Of a DNA stretch of 6,066 nt, positions 1-4,516 are shown piece after piece. Numbering within the stretch: the stretch's first letter is position 1; the number at the start of each line of letters is the position of its first letter. The position numbers and the translations under genes are program-made. The notes below the pieces were generated by a model, which worked only from the letters and a program-made list of their open reading frames with translations, did no database searches and was not told where the DNA came from. Origin of the DNA: an uncultured Clostridia bacterium (GTDB lineage: Bacteria > Bacillota > Clostridia > Oscillospirales > Oscillospiraceae); NCBI GenBank assembly GCA_937907715.1, contig CALERM010000024.1:1-6066 (forward strand), read 5' to 3'.

Positions 1-79
1 AGGTGTTTGTTCATGTTTCTCGTTGTTTAATTTACAAGGTGCACTCCGCATTCTCGCGGTGGCTCACTCTCTGGCGAGC
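1..79 (-). promoter_or_regulatory. Probable rRNA operon leader (start of pre-16S transcript)
   Basis: This is the stretch transcribed leftward from promoter P3 and it runs off the window edge. It holds a hairpin at 62-79 right at the predicted start site, a short CCGC/GCGG hairpin at 46-59, and at about 21-40 the block ACCTTGTAAATTAAACAACG. Blocks of this form are common in the boxA/antitermination region before 16S and 23S genes in Firmicutes. No rRNA gene sequence is present, so the rRNA identity of the downstream operon is inferred from the leader and the promoters. A tRNA or other stable RNA cluster is a less likely alternative. Confidence 0.65.
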
Positions 80-85
80 TTATTT

Positions 86-114
86 AGTATATCACTTCGT
101 TTCAGGCTTGTCAA
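86..114 (-). promoter_or_regulatory. Tandem rRNA-type promoter P3 (closest to operon)
   Basis: The minus strand reads TTGACA (114 to 109), a 17-base spacer, then TATACT (91 to 86). The A-rich block GAAAAAAGTTC just upstream resembles an UP element. Six bases after the -10 comes G79, the expected +1, and the transcript would begin with hairpin GCTCGC/GTGAGC (79-62, one G-T pair, 6-base loop). The promoter and its upstream block are a near copy of P2, shifted by 96 bp. A starting G would suit the GTP-sensing control known for Bacillus subtilis rRNA promoters; applying that here is inference. Confidence 0.85.
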
Positions 115-235
115 GAACTTTTTTCAAGGTTTTTGAACCGCTCTATTACGTTGTGACATGCTTTCCGAAGAAAGCTTGCTGATTATATCACATCGTTTTG
201 AGGCTGTCAAGAACTTTTTTCAAATTCTTTTGAAC
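89..235 (-). repeat. Direct repeat of promoter module, period 96 bp
   Basis: A 19-base block (TGTCAAGAACTTTTTTCAA on the plus strand) occurs identically at 109-127 and 205-223. The spacer segment at 89-102 matches 185-198 with one difference, and GAAC at 135-138 matches 232-235. The whole promoter, from -10 to UP-like region, is therefore duplicated, which suggests that P2 and P3 arose by tandem duplication. The segments between the copies, including the +1 hairpins, differ in sequence. Confidence 0.85.
182..210 (-). promoter_or_regulatory. Tandem rRNA-type promoter P2
   Basis: The minus strand has a consensus promoter: TTGACA (210 to 205), 17-base spacer, TATAAT (187 to 182), preceded by the A-rich UP-like block GAAAAAAGTTC. 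The predicted +1 is G175, six bases after the -10. From that base the sequence folds into GCTTTC-TTCG-GAAAGC (175-160), a perfect 6-bp stem with a C(UUCG)G tetraloop, which is an especially stable RNA hairpin. The direction is toward the left edge, the same as hpf and the presumed rRNA operon. Confidence 0.88.
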
Positions 236-382
236 TTTCTCAAATTGATTCTCAAAATCAGGCGCTCTCTTGAACGCAGGTGTTATTATACCAGTTTCTC
301 CACAAAAGTCAACATAAAATTCGCCGTCTTTTTCCACAAAGACCATGCGCTGCCATTTGTGCGTTTTGCCGTCCATCCACAT
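188..382 (-). CDS. Doubtful small ORF, 64 residues, overlapping promoters P1 and P2
   Basis: An open frame starts at ATG 382-380 and ends at TGA 190-188. The first half (MWMDGKTHKWQRMVFVEKDG and on) looks protein-like, mixing aromatic and charged residues. The second half is the A-rich promoter DNA, with residues KKVLDS translating the P2 -35 region. No good Shine-Dalgarno site precedes the ATG, and the hpf terminator lies just upstream. I do not recognise the product. It may be a chance frame, a decayed gene end, or a small protein read from transcripts that pass the terminator. It is also listed because the region 1-443 otherwise holds no gene, only promoters, a leader and the terminator. 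Confidence 0.18.
   Translation of the reverse strand: MWMDGKTHKWQRMVFVEKDGEFYVDFCGETGIITPAFKRAPDFENQFEKVQKNLKKVLDSLKTM
285..312 (-). promoter_or_regulatory. Tandem promoter P1 (farthest from operon, extended -10)
   Basis: The minus strand shows TTGACT (312 to 307), a 16-base spacer ending in TGG (extended -10), and TATAAT (290 to 285). Seven bases later the sequence forms hairpin GCGTTC-AAGA-GAGCGC (277-262, one G-T pair), the same size and almost the same position as at P2 and P3. It lies inside the small open frame at 188-382, so that frame and this promoter cannot easily both be under full selection. It is less certain than P2 and P3 because the -35 has one mismatch and the spacer is 16. 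Confidence 0.65.
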
Positions 383-393
383 CTTGTGTGTAC

Positions 394-424
394 AAAAAAG
401 AGGACGCCCTAACAGGCGTCCTCT
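394..424 (-). terminator. Intrinsic terminator of hpf
   Basis: On the minus strand GAGGACGCC (423-415), a 6-base loop and GGCGTCCTC (408-400) form a perfect 9-bp stem, extendable by an A-T pair. Six T residues (399-394) follow directly. It starts about 20 bases after the hpf stop codon and separates hpf from the tandem promoters. Confidence 0.93.
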
Positions 425-443
425 CGGATTTCGTATCTATATG

Positions 444-983
444 TTACTCTGCATCTTCAATCAAGCCGTAGCCGCCGTCTTTTCTCTTGTAGACCACTGC
501 GAACGCACCGTCGTTGTCTTCATCGCGGAAGGCAAAGAACGTATGCTCCAGCAGGTTCATCTGCAGGATGGCTTCTTCTCTTGTCATCGGCTTCATGTTG
601 AATTCCTTCTTGCGCACGATCTCAAACGTGCCCTCCTCCGGCTCTTCGGGAGCAAAAGAGGTGACGTCCGGGGTACGGACGAAGGCGTCCTGCCGCAGGC
701 GGCGGGAAAGTCTGGTCTTATTCTTGCGGATCTGCCGCTCCATGGTGGCGACCGCCGCATCAATCGACGCAAACATATCAGACGTACTTTCCCGTGCGCG
801 GAAGTACATATTCGACGCATGTACAGTAATCTCTGCGATATTCCGGTCCTTGTCGACGCTGAACGTTACCAGCGCCTCAGCATCGTCGCCAAAGAACCGC
901 TCCAGCTTCATGACCTTCTTTTCGGCATACTTGTGAACATTCTCCGGGAGGTTGACTTTCTTCTCGGTGTACTGAAATCTCAT
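444..983 (-). CDS. hpf: Long-form ribosome hibernation promoting factor HPF
   Basis: The product is a 179-residue protein that pairs two 70S ribosomes into inactive 100S dimers when growth slows, acting in the cytoplasm. The N-terminal S30AE/RaiA-type domain covers about residues 1-96 (MRFQYTEKKVNL start, then the E-K-K-V-M-K-L-E-R-F-F helix). A variable acidic linker follows at about 100-119. The C-terminal dimerisation domain spans about 120-178, with the hallmark KPMTREEAILQMNLLEHTFF and YKRKDGGYGLIE. Length and layout are those of long HPF in Firmicutes. The ATG at 983 is chosen because AAAGGAGC (about 999-992) sits 8 bases upstream; a longer frame from 1067 would translate the promoter and leader. 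The gene has its own promoter and terminator, and read-through from the upstream xre gene is possible. It lies directly upstream of the presumed rRNA operon in the same direction. Confidence 0.95.
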   Translation of the reverse strand: MRFQYTEKKVNLPENVHKYAEKKVMKLERFFGDDAEALVTFSVDKDRNIAEITVHASNMYFRARESTSDMFASIDAAVATMERQIRKNKTRLSRRLRQDAFVRTPDVTSFAPEEPEEGTFEIVRKKEFNMKPMTREEAILQMNLLEHTFFAFRDEDNDGAFAVVYKRKDGGYGLIEDAE

Positions 984-1042
984 ATAAGCCGCTCCTTTCG
1001 TTTTTGCCTCTTCCAGAGGATTGAGTCTTCTTTCTCCTCTGC
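984..1042 (-). promoter_or_regulatory. hpf 5' leader with mutually exclusive hairpins
   Basis: The leader runs from the predicted start near G1042 to the hpf ATG. CAGAGGA (1041-1035) can pair perfectly with TCCTCTG (1020-1014) in a 7-bp stem with a 14-base loop. The same central segment can instead pair downstream, CCTCT (1019-1015) with AGAGG (1011-1007), around a GGA loop. The Shine-Dalgarno site at about 999-992 stays outside both. Whether these folds control hpf is inference. Confidence 0.45.
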
Positions 1043-1048
1043 GATTAC

Positions 1049-1077
1049 AGCATACCACATTTTGCACAATTTTTCAA
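1049..1077 (-). promoter_or_regulatory. Promoter of hpf
   Basis: The minus strand reads TTGAAA (1077 to 1072), a 17-base spacer ending in TGG, then TATGCT (1054 to 1049). The predicted +1 is G1042, leaving a leader of about 59 bases before the hpf ATG. It looks like a vegetative sigma-A promoter. No sigma-B or sigma-H type site was recognised, although hpf is often stress-controlled in Bacilli. Confidence 0.75.
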
Positions 1078-1120
1078 TCCCGTATGCGCCGTTTCTGGTG
1101 AATATTCTGTAAACAGTCTT

Positions 1121-1336
1121 TTACGAGAGTTTGTCCATCAGATCGCGCAGCGACACACCGAAGAATTTTGCCAGCGCCACCATGTTTCTTGTGCTGATGG
1201 CGCTCTGCTGTCCGGACAAAATTCGCCGGATGGTTCCGGGGTCGATGCCGGTCTGCCGGGAAAGCTGCACCGTCCCCATCGCGCGCTCGCGCAGCCAGAC
1301 ACGCAGCGTCCCCGCCGCTCTTTCATACCGCCGCAT
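1121..1336 (-). CDS. Small XRE-family helix-turn-helix regulator
   Basis: This is a 71-residue protein that is nearly all one Cro/C1-type DNA-binding domain. Residues about 22-42 (TVQLSRQTGIDPGTIRRILSG) form the helix-turn-helix, followed by the typical S-T-R-N-M-V-A-L-A-K-F-F-G-V-S-L-R-D-L helix and turn (48-66). The very basic first 20 residues (MRRYERAAGTLRVWLRERAM) form helix 1. It has no ligand-binding or protease domain. The ATG at 1336 lies 5 bp after the stop of the DUF4364 gene and has GGAG 8 bases upstream, inside the last codons of that gene. The two are therefore almost certainly one transcript. No terminator is visible between it and the hpf promoter, so some transcripts may run on into hpf. 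The target is unknown; autoregulation is a reasonable guess. Confidence 0.85.
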   Translation of the reverse strand: MRRYERAAGTLRVWLRERAMGTVQLSRQTGIDPGTIRRILSGQQSAISTRNMVALAKFFGVSLRDLMDKLS

Positions 1337-1341
1337 ATGGC

Positions 1342-1872
1342 TTACTCCGGCTGGCGCAGCAGCTGCTTCATAATGCCGTTGTAGATTGCCTCTGCCTGCT
1401 GCTCAAACGCGCGCTGCAGGCTTCGTCCCTGGGTCTTGCTCGGCGCGGTCAGCTCCAGCTTCATGAGATTGCCGATGTCGTCGTCGAGGAGCATCCGCAC
1501 CGTGCAGGTGCCGTTCTCCTGCTCCACAAGCTCGCTTCGGACAAACTCGCCGCGTCGCGTCTGGGCATTGAACTGCTCCACTGCCGCCAGCGCGCGCTGC
1601 ATCACCGGAAACGCGATCGAGTCTCGCGTGATCTCTTCCTGCTCGGCGCCCTTTTTGGTCACCACATATGTTCCGTCCGGCAGCTGCTCGAGATGCCCGC
1701 TTTCCACCATCTGCGGCACTGCGATGCTCACATCAAAATAGCTCAGCCGGTCGTCCTGATAGCACAGCTCATATATTTTCTGCAGCGTCAGCGGATATTT
1801 TGCCTTTGCCGCCACAAACAGAATCAATACCTTCACATCCAGCATGTCCCGGATGAAACCGCGTTCTTCCAT
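1342..1872 (-). CDS. DUF4364 family protein (predicted winged-helix, function unknown)
   Basis: This is a 176-residue soluble protein of a family found mainly in Clostridia. The opening MEERGFIRDMLDVKVLILFV is characteristic of DUF4364. Residues about 10-75 look like a winged helix: helices around LTLQKIYELCYQ and YFDVSIAVPQMVESGHLEQL, then a wing with D-G-T-Y-V-V-T-K-K-G. Residues 120-142 form a predicted beta region, and the C-terminal helix (about 150-174) is rich in Q and A. The start at ATG 1872 is preferred because GAGGTGG lies 5 bases upstream; a TTG at 1893 would add seven residues. No signal peptide or membrane segment is seen. It leads an operon with the small XRE protein, which suggests a joint regulatory role, but no target is known. 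Confidence 0.85.
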   Translation of the reverse strand: MEERGFIRDMLDVKVLILFVAAKAKYPLTLQKIYELCYQDDRLSYFDVSIAVPQMVESGHLEQLPDGTYVVTKKGAEQEEITRDSIAFPVMQRALAAVEQFNAQTRRGEFVRSELVEQENGTCTVRMLLDDDIGNLMKLELTAPSKTQGRSLQRAFEQQAEAIYNGIMKQLLRQPE

Positions 1873-1912
1873 TTTGTCCACCTCTTCTGGCAAGGATTTC
1901 TAGCATGCTTAT

Positions 1913-1942
1913 AGTATACCATAAAACCTGTTGAAAACACAA
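1913..1942 (-). promoter_or_regulatory. Promoter of the DUF4364-xre operon with palindrome at +1
   Basis: The minus strand carries TTGTGT (1942 to 1937), an 18-base spacer ending in TGG, and TATACT (1918 to 1913). The extended -10 likely compensates for the poor -35. The perfect 8-base palindrome AGCATGCT at 1902-1909 covers the predicted start site near 1906, where a bound repressor would block initiation. That use is inference. Confidence 0.6.
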
Positions 1943-1984
1943 GGATTTTGGCGAACGCGCAAATTTCCTTCCAACATTTACAGC

Positions 1985-2013
1985 TTGCCATTTTCCATCG
2001 CCTGGCGTAAAAA
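1985..2013 (+). promoter_or_regulatory. Possible weak promoter of the CAP-domain gene
   Basis: TTGCCA (1985-1990), a 17-base spacer and TAAAAA (2008-2013) lie just before the gene. The -10 matches only four of six positions, and the predicted start near 2020 would place the Shine-Dalgarno site (2021-2028) at the very 5' end. Control by an alternative sigma factor or activator remains possible. I see no better site in 1919-2020. Confidence 0.25.
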
Positions 2014-2035
2014 GAAACACAAGGAGGGAAACCCA

Positions 2036-2704
2036 ATGAAAAGAAAAATCTTCACATTCGTCTCAACCCTGGCGCTTTCTGCCTCGCTGATTGTTTCCGC
2101 GCAGGCAGCATCCGTCCCGTGCAGCGCACGCAGCCGCAGCTTCTGCAGTCCGGGCAGCAGCATCTGCCTTCCCTGCGCGCCATCCGCCTGTATCAAGCTC
2201 CCGTGTCCGTCCACGCCGGAAACGCCTGTTACCCCGGATACGCCCGAAACGCCGGACGCCCCGTCCACACCCGATGTGCCAAGCGAACCGACCGTCCCGT
2301 CCACGCCCGACGCCCCGGATGCAGGCAGCACATCAAGCTTCGCCCAACAGGTCCTGACCCTTGTCAACCGCGAGCGTGCAGCGAACGGTCTTTCCGCGCT
2401 TCGGCTTGACGATACGCTCAGCCGCTATGCCGCAGTCAAATCGCAGGACATGCACGATACCGGCTATTTCAGCCACACCAGCCCCACCTACGGCTCGCCG
2501 TTCGACATGATGAAGTCCTTCGGCATCACCTACAACTATGCAGGCGAAAACATCGCCATGGGCTATTCGACCCCCGAGGCAGTCATGACCGCATGGATGA
2601 ACTCCGCCGGGCACCGCGCAAACATCCTCTCAGAGAACTTTACCACCCTCGGCGTCGGCTACGTCGCAGACGGCGGCTATTGGACGCAGTGGTTTCTTGG
2701 ATAA
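2036..2704 (+). CDS. Secreted CAP/SCP-domain protein (YkwD-like) with Cys-rich N-terminus
   Basis: The 222-residue product is exported. Residues 1-24 are a Sec signal peptide (MKRK, hydrophobic core, cleavage likely after A-Q-A at 24). Residues 29-57 hold six cysteines (29, 37, 44, 47, 52, 57), 58-97 are a Pro/Thr/Asp/Glu linker, and about 102-222 form the CAP domain. CAP features visible are LTLVNRERAANGL, the YFSHTSP His (147), AGENIA Glu (171), and AWMNSAGHRANIL with His 193, then LGVGY. The domain occurs in many secreted bacterial proteins, often without a known activity. The start is fixed by AAGGAGGG at 2021-2028, 7 bases before ATG. It is a single-gene unit, divergent from DUF4364-xre and ended by a strong terminator. 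The protein lacks a sortase motif or membrane anchor, so it is probably released or held through the Cys-rich region. Some YkwD-like proteins are linked to spores, which would suit the dpaAB neighbour, but this is only suggestive. Confidence 0.92.
   Translation: MKRKIFTFVSTLALSASLIVSAQAASVPCSARSRSFCSPGSSICLPCAPSACIKLPCPSTPETPVTPDTPETPDAPSTPDVPSEPTVPSTPDAPDAGSTSSFAQQVLTLVNRERAANGLSALRLDDTLSRYAAVKSQDMHDTGYFSHTSPTYGSPFDMMKSFGITYNYAGENIAMGYSTPEAVMTAWMNSAGHRANILSENFTTLGVGYVADGGYWTQWFLG
2207..2326 (+). repeat. Pro/Thr/Asp linker-coding repeats in the CAP-domain gene
   Basis: The stretch encodes residues 58-97, built from three-residue units such as ETP, DTP, DAP, STP and EPT. The nucleotide unit is about 9 bases (variants of ACGCCGGAA / ACGCCCGAC), and CCGTCCACGCC occurs twice. 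It is a flexible spacer between the Cys-rich part and the CAP domain and is liable to change length by replication slippage. Confidence 0.8.
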
Positions 2705-2782
2705 AGCCGCCCATCGCCCACAGGCGTGAAACTCCGCGAGGCTTTTGCTCGCTTACATAGACAAAAACCAATTTCCCACCTT

Positions 2783-2807
2783 CCCCGCTTAAGCGGGGTC
2801 TTTTTTT
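2783..2807 (+). terminator. Intrinsic terminator of the CAP-domain gene
   Basis: CCCCGC (2783-2788), loop TTAA and GCGGGG (2793-2798) form a perfect stem followed by TC and seven T. It lies 78 bases after the stop codon and isolates the gene from dpaAB. Confidence 0.93.
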
Positions 2808-2868
2808 GCCCACTTTTGCCGAACCGGTCGCGCACGGCGGCGGCTTTGCATATTGTATGGAGAGAACC

Positions 2869-3729
2869 ATGAAAGAAGGGATGCGTTTGATTCACACAAT
2901 TGCCGTCCTCGGCGGCGACGCACGCCAGCGCTACTTATCAGAGCTTTTGTCCCGCGCGCAGTTTTCCGTCCGGACCTTCGGCGTACCAGGTCTGCCGGAC
3001 AACGCGCCGTCTGCGATGGAGGCTGCCTCTCAGGCGGACGCTGTCTGCCTGCCAACGCCCGCCGTCGCCTCCGGCGCAATCACCGGTCTTCCCGATCTCA
3101 CGCCCGCGCAGCTGCTGAGCGCCTTAACCCCAGATACCGTCGTCTTCGGCGGCGGACTCGGCGCATTCCGTTCGCTTCTGCAAAAAACGAACACACCATA
3201 CTATGATATGCTGCAAAATCCTGCGCTCGCACTCTCCAACGCCTCCGTCACCGCCGAAGGCGCGATTCTTCTGGCGCTCCAGGCATTGCCGATTACCCTA
3301 CAGGACGCCAACGTCCTCGTCACCGGCTTCGGACGCATCGGAAAGAGCCTTGCCGGAAAACTCCGCGCGCTGGGCGCCCGCGTCGCGCTCACATCCCGGA
3401 GCCCCAAAAACTTCCCGACCATCGAGCAGCTCTCCTGCACCCCCGACGAAACCGGCGTCTACCGGCTCGGTTTATCGCAGTACGATGCCGTCTTCAACAC
3501 CGTTCCCGCGCCCGTTTTTTCCTCCGCGCAGCTTGCCGCGCTCCGCCCGGACTGCCCGTATATCGAGCTCGCCTCCAGTCCCGGCGGCATCGCTCCGGAT
3601 GCCGCAAAGCCCGCGCTTTACATCCCGGCCCCCGGTCTTCCCGGCAAAACCGCCCCGAAAACCGCCGCAGCACTTCTCTTGCGCGCCATGTGCGATTCGC
3701 CCTATCTTTCCCGTCAGGAGGTCTTATGA
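2869..3729 (+). CDS. dpaA: Dipicolinate synthase subunit A
   Basis: Also called SpoVFA. With DpaB it makes dipicolinic acid (pyridine-2,6-dicarboxylate) from the DapA product of the lysine pathway, in the mother cell during sporulation; the acid then goes to the spore core. The 286 residues fit the family. An N-terminal domain opens with IAVLGGDARQ (11-20). The hinge NASVTAEGAILLA lies at about 124-136. A Rossmann NAD(P)-binding domain starts at NVLVTGFGRIGKSLAGKLRALG (148-169; GFGRIG at 153-158). ELASSPGGI (233-241) and APGLPGKTAPKTAA (254-267) are typical near the C-terminus. ATG 2869 is chosen for GGAGAG 5 bases upstream; ATG 2857 and ATG 2881 are alternatives with poorer sites. It overlaps dpaB by 4 bp (ATGA). 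No asd, dapG or dapA gene follows, unlike the Bacillus subtilis operon. Confidence 0.95.
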   Translation: MKEGMRLIHTIAVLGGDARQRYLSELLSRAQFSVRTFGVPGLPDNAPSAMEAASQADAVCLPTPAVASGAITGLPDLTPAQLLSALTPDTVVFGGGLGAFRSLLQKTNTPYYDMLQNPALALSNASVTAEGAILLALQALPITLQDANVLVTGFGRIGKSLAGKLRALGARVALTSRSPKNFPTIEQLSCTPDETGVYRLGLSQYDAVFNTVPAPVFSSAQLAALRPDCPYIELASSPGGIAPDAAKPALYIPAPGLPGKTAPKTAAALLLRAMCDSPYLSRQEVL

Positions 3730-4298
3730 AACAGCCTGTTCTCGGCTTTGCCATGTGCGGCTCGTTCTGCACCTATCAGCCCGTCCTCGAAGCGCTCGAG
3801 GAGCTTCACACCGTCTTTCCGGACATCATCCCCATCATGTCCGGCGCAAGCTTTGAGACCGACTCCCGCTTCGGTCCGGCAGAAGACTTCCGCGCCCGTC
3901 TGCAAAAAATCTGCGGTCACGAAATCCTGCACACAATCCCGGAGGTCGAGCCAATCGGTCCCAAGGCGCTTCTCGACGCACTCGTCATCGCCCCCTGCAC
4001 CGGAAATACGATTGCAAAGCTTGCAAACGGCATTGCCGACACATCCGTCACGCTTGCCGCCAAGGCGCATCTTCGCAACGAAGCGCCCATCATTCTCGCC
4101 GTCTCCACCAACGACGCGCTCGCCGCAAATGCCGCGAACATCGGCGCGCTTCTGAACCGCAAGCACTATTACTTCGTTCCCTTCCGGCAGGACAGTCCCC
4201 AGAAAAAGCCCCGCTCCATGGTTGCCGACTTCACCAAGCTCACCGACACCGTCTGCCTCGCCCTACAGGGCGAACAAATCCAGCCGATTCTTCTTTGA
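3726..4298 (+). CDS. dpaB: Dipicolinate synthase subunit B (flavoprotein family)
   Basis: Also called SpoVFB, this is the second subunit of dipicolinate synthase. The 190-residue protein is a single flavoprotein-type domain, related in fold to FMN-binding decarboxylases. Visible motifs are the N-terminal strand and phosphate loop GFAMCGSFCTY (7-17), MSGASF (38-43), the family signature APCTGNTIAKLANGIADTSV (89-108), and VSTNDALAANAANIGALL (126-143). The ATG lies in the dpaA stop (ATGA), with AGGAGG 4 bases upstream inside the last dpaA codons, so translation is probably coupled and the subunits made in equal amounts. No other gene follows in the transcript; hairpins lie 14 and 174 bases after the stop codon. 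Confidence 0.95.
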   Translation: MKQPVLGFAMCGSFCTYQPVLEALEELHTVFPDIIPIMSGASFETDSRFGPAEDFRARLQKICGHEILHTIPEVEPIGPKALLDALVIAPCTGNTIAKLANGIADTSVTLAAKAHLRNEAPIILAVSTNDALAANAANIGALLNRKHYYFVPFRQDSPQKKPRSMVADFTKLTDTVCLALQGEQIQPILL

Positions 4299-4312
4299 AT
4301 CCATAGCAGCGC

Positions 4313-4395
4313 CCGCCGAAGGCGGCTCTTATGCGTGTGACCTGATGGGTTTCCAACGCGCCAAGTGCCGACGCTTCGCGCCGGTTGCGCGCTGG
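4313..4395. other. Structured noncoding stretch after dpaB
   Basis: The 173 bases between the dpaB stop and the long terminator hairpin hold no convincing gene. They contain a CCGCC-GAA-GGCGG hairpin (4313-4325) and a larger imperfect hairpin at 4353-4395, with outer arms CCAACGCGC / GCGCGCTGG, an inner CCG/CGG pair and a CGC-TTC-GCG tip. The first hairpin could act as a weak dpaB terminator (it is followed by CTCTT). The stretch at about 4400-4470 is AT-richer and unstructured by eye. A dispersed repeat is possible but cannot be judged from one copy. Confidence 0.45.
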
Positions 4396-4471
4396 ATTAG
4401 CCTGCGGGCATCATCTTTCACACGATCTTCCTTTCCGTAATCGTTACTCTGAAAGGTTTTTCGACAGTCTG

Positions 4472-4507
4472 AGCGCCCGCCGCAAGAGACCTCTTGCGGC
4501 GGGCGCT
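4472..4507. terminator. Long perfect hairpin between convergent dpaB and wecC
   Basis: GCGCCCGCCGCAAGA (4473-4487) and its exact complement (4492-4506) form a stem of at least 15 bp, extended by A4472-T4507, around the 4-base loop GACC. On the plus strand it is followed by TTTCTGTTC; on the minus strand no T-run follows directly. Its start lies 174 bases after the dpaB stop, and its other end is 9 bases from the wecC stop codon. It very likely serves as a shared transcript end, ending plus transcripts or protecting the wecC 3' end. Confidence 0.75.
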
Positions 4508-4516
4508 TTCTGTTCG

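Noticed and set aside
89..235. Direct repeats considered as insertion-sequence ends or att sites
   Set aside because: They coincide exactly with duplicated promoter elements, have no terminal inverted repeats, and no transposase or integrase is present.
345..1112. Long plus-strand open frame of 255 codons
   Set aside because: It lies opposite hpf, its terminator and promoter; it has no Shine-Dalgarno site and a composition typical of an antisense shadow.
1870..1893. TTG at 1893 as start of the DUF4364 gene
   Set aside because: The ATG at 1872 has a good ribosome-binding site and begins the conserved MEERGF sequence; the TTG would sit upstream of that site.
2207..2326. Short-period repeats considered as CRISPR or minisatellite
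   Set aside because: The units are in-frame codon repeats of a Pro/Thr/Asp linker without spacers; no CRISPR is present.
3203..3856. Plus-strand frame of 217 codons inside dpaA
   Set aside because: It is a +1 shadow of dpaA/dpaB, Ser/Pro/Arg-rich, with no start signal.
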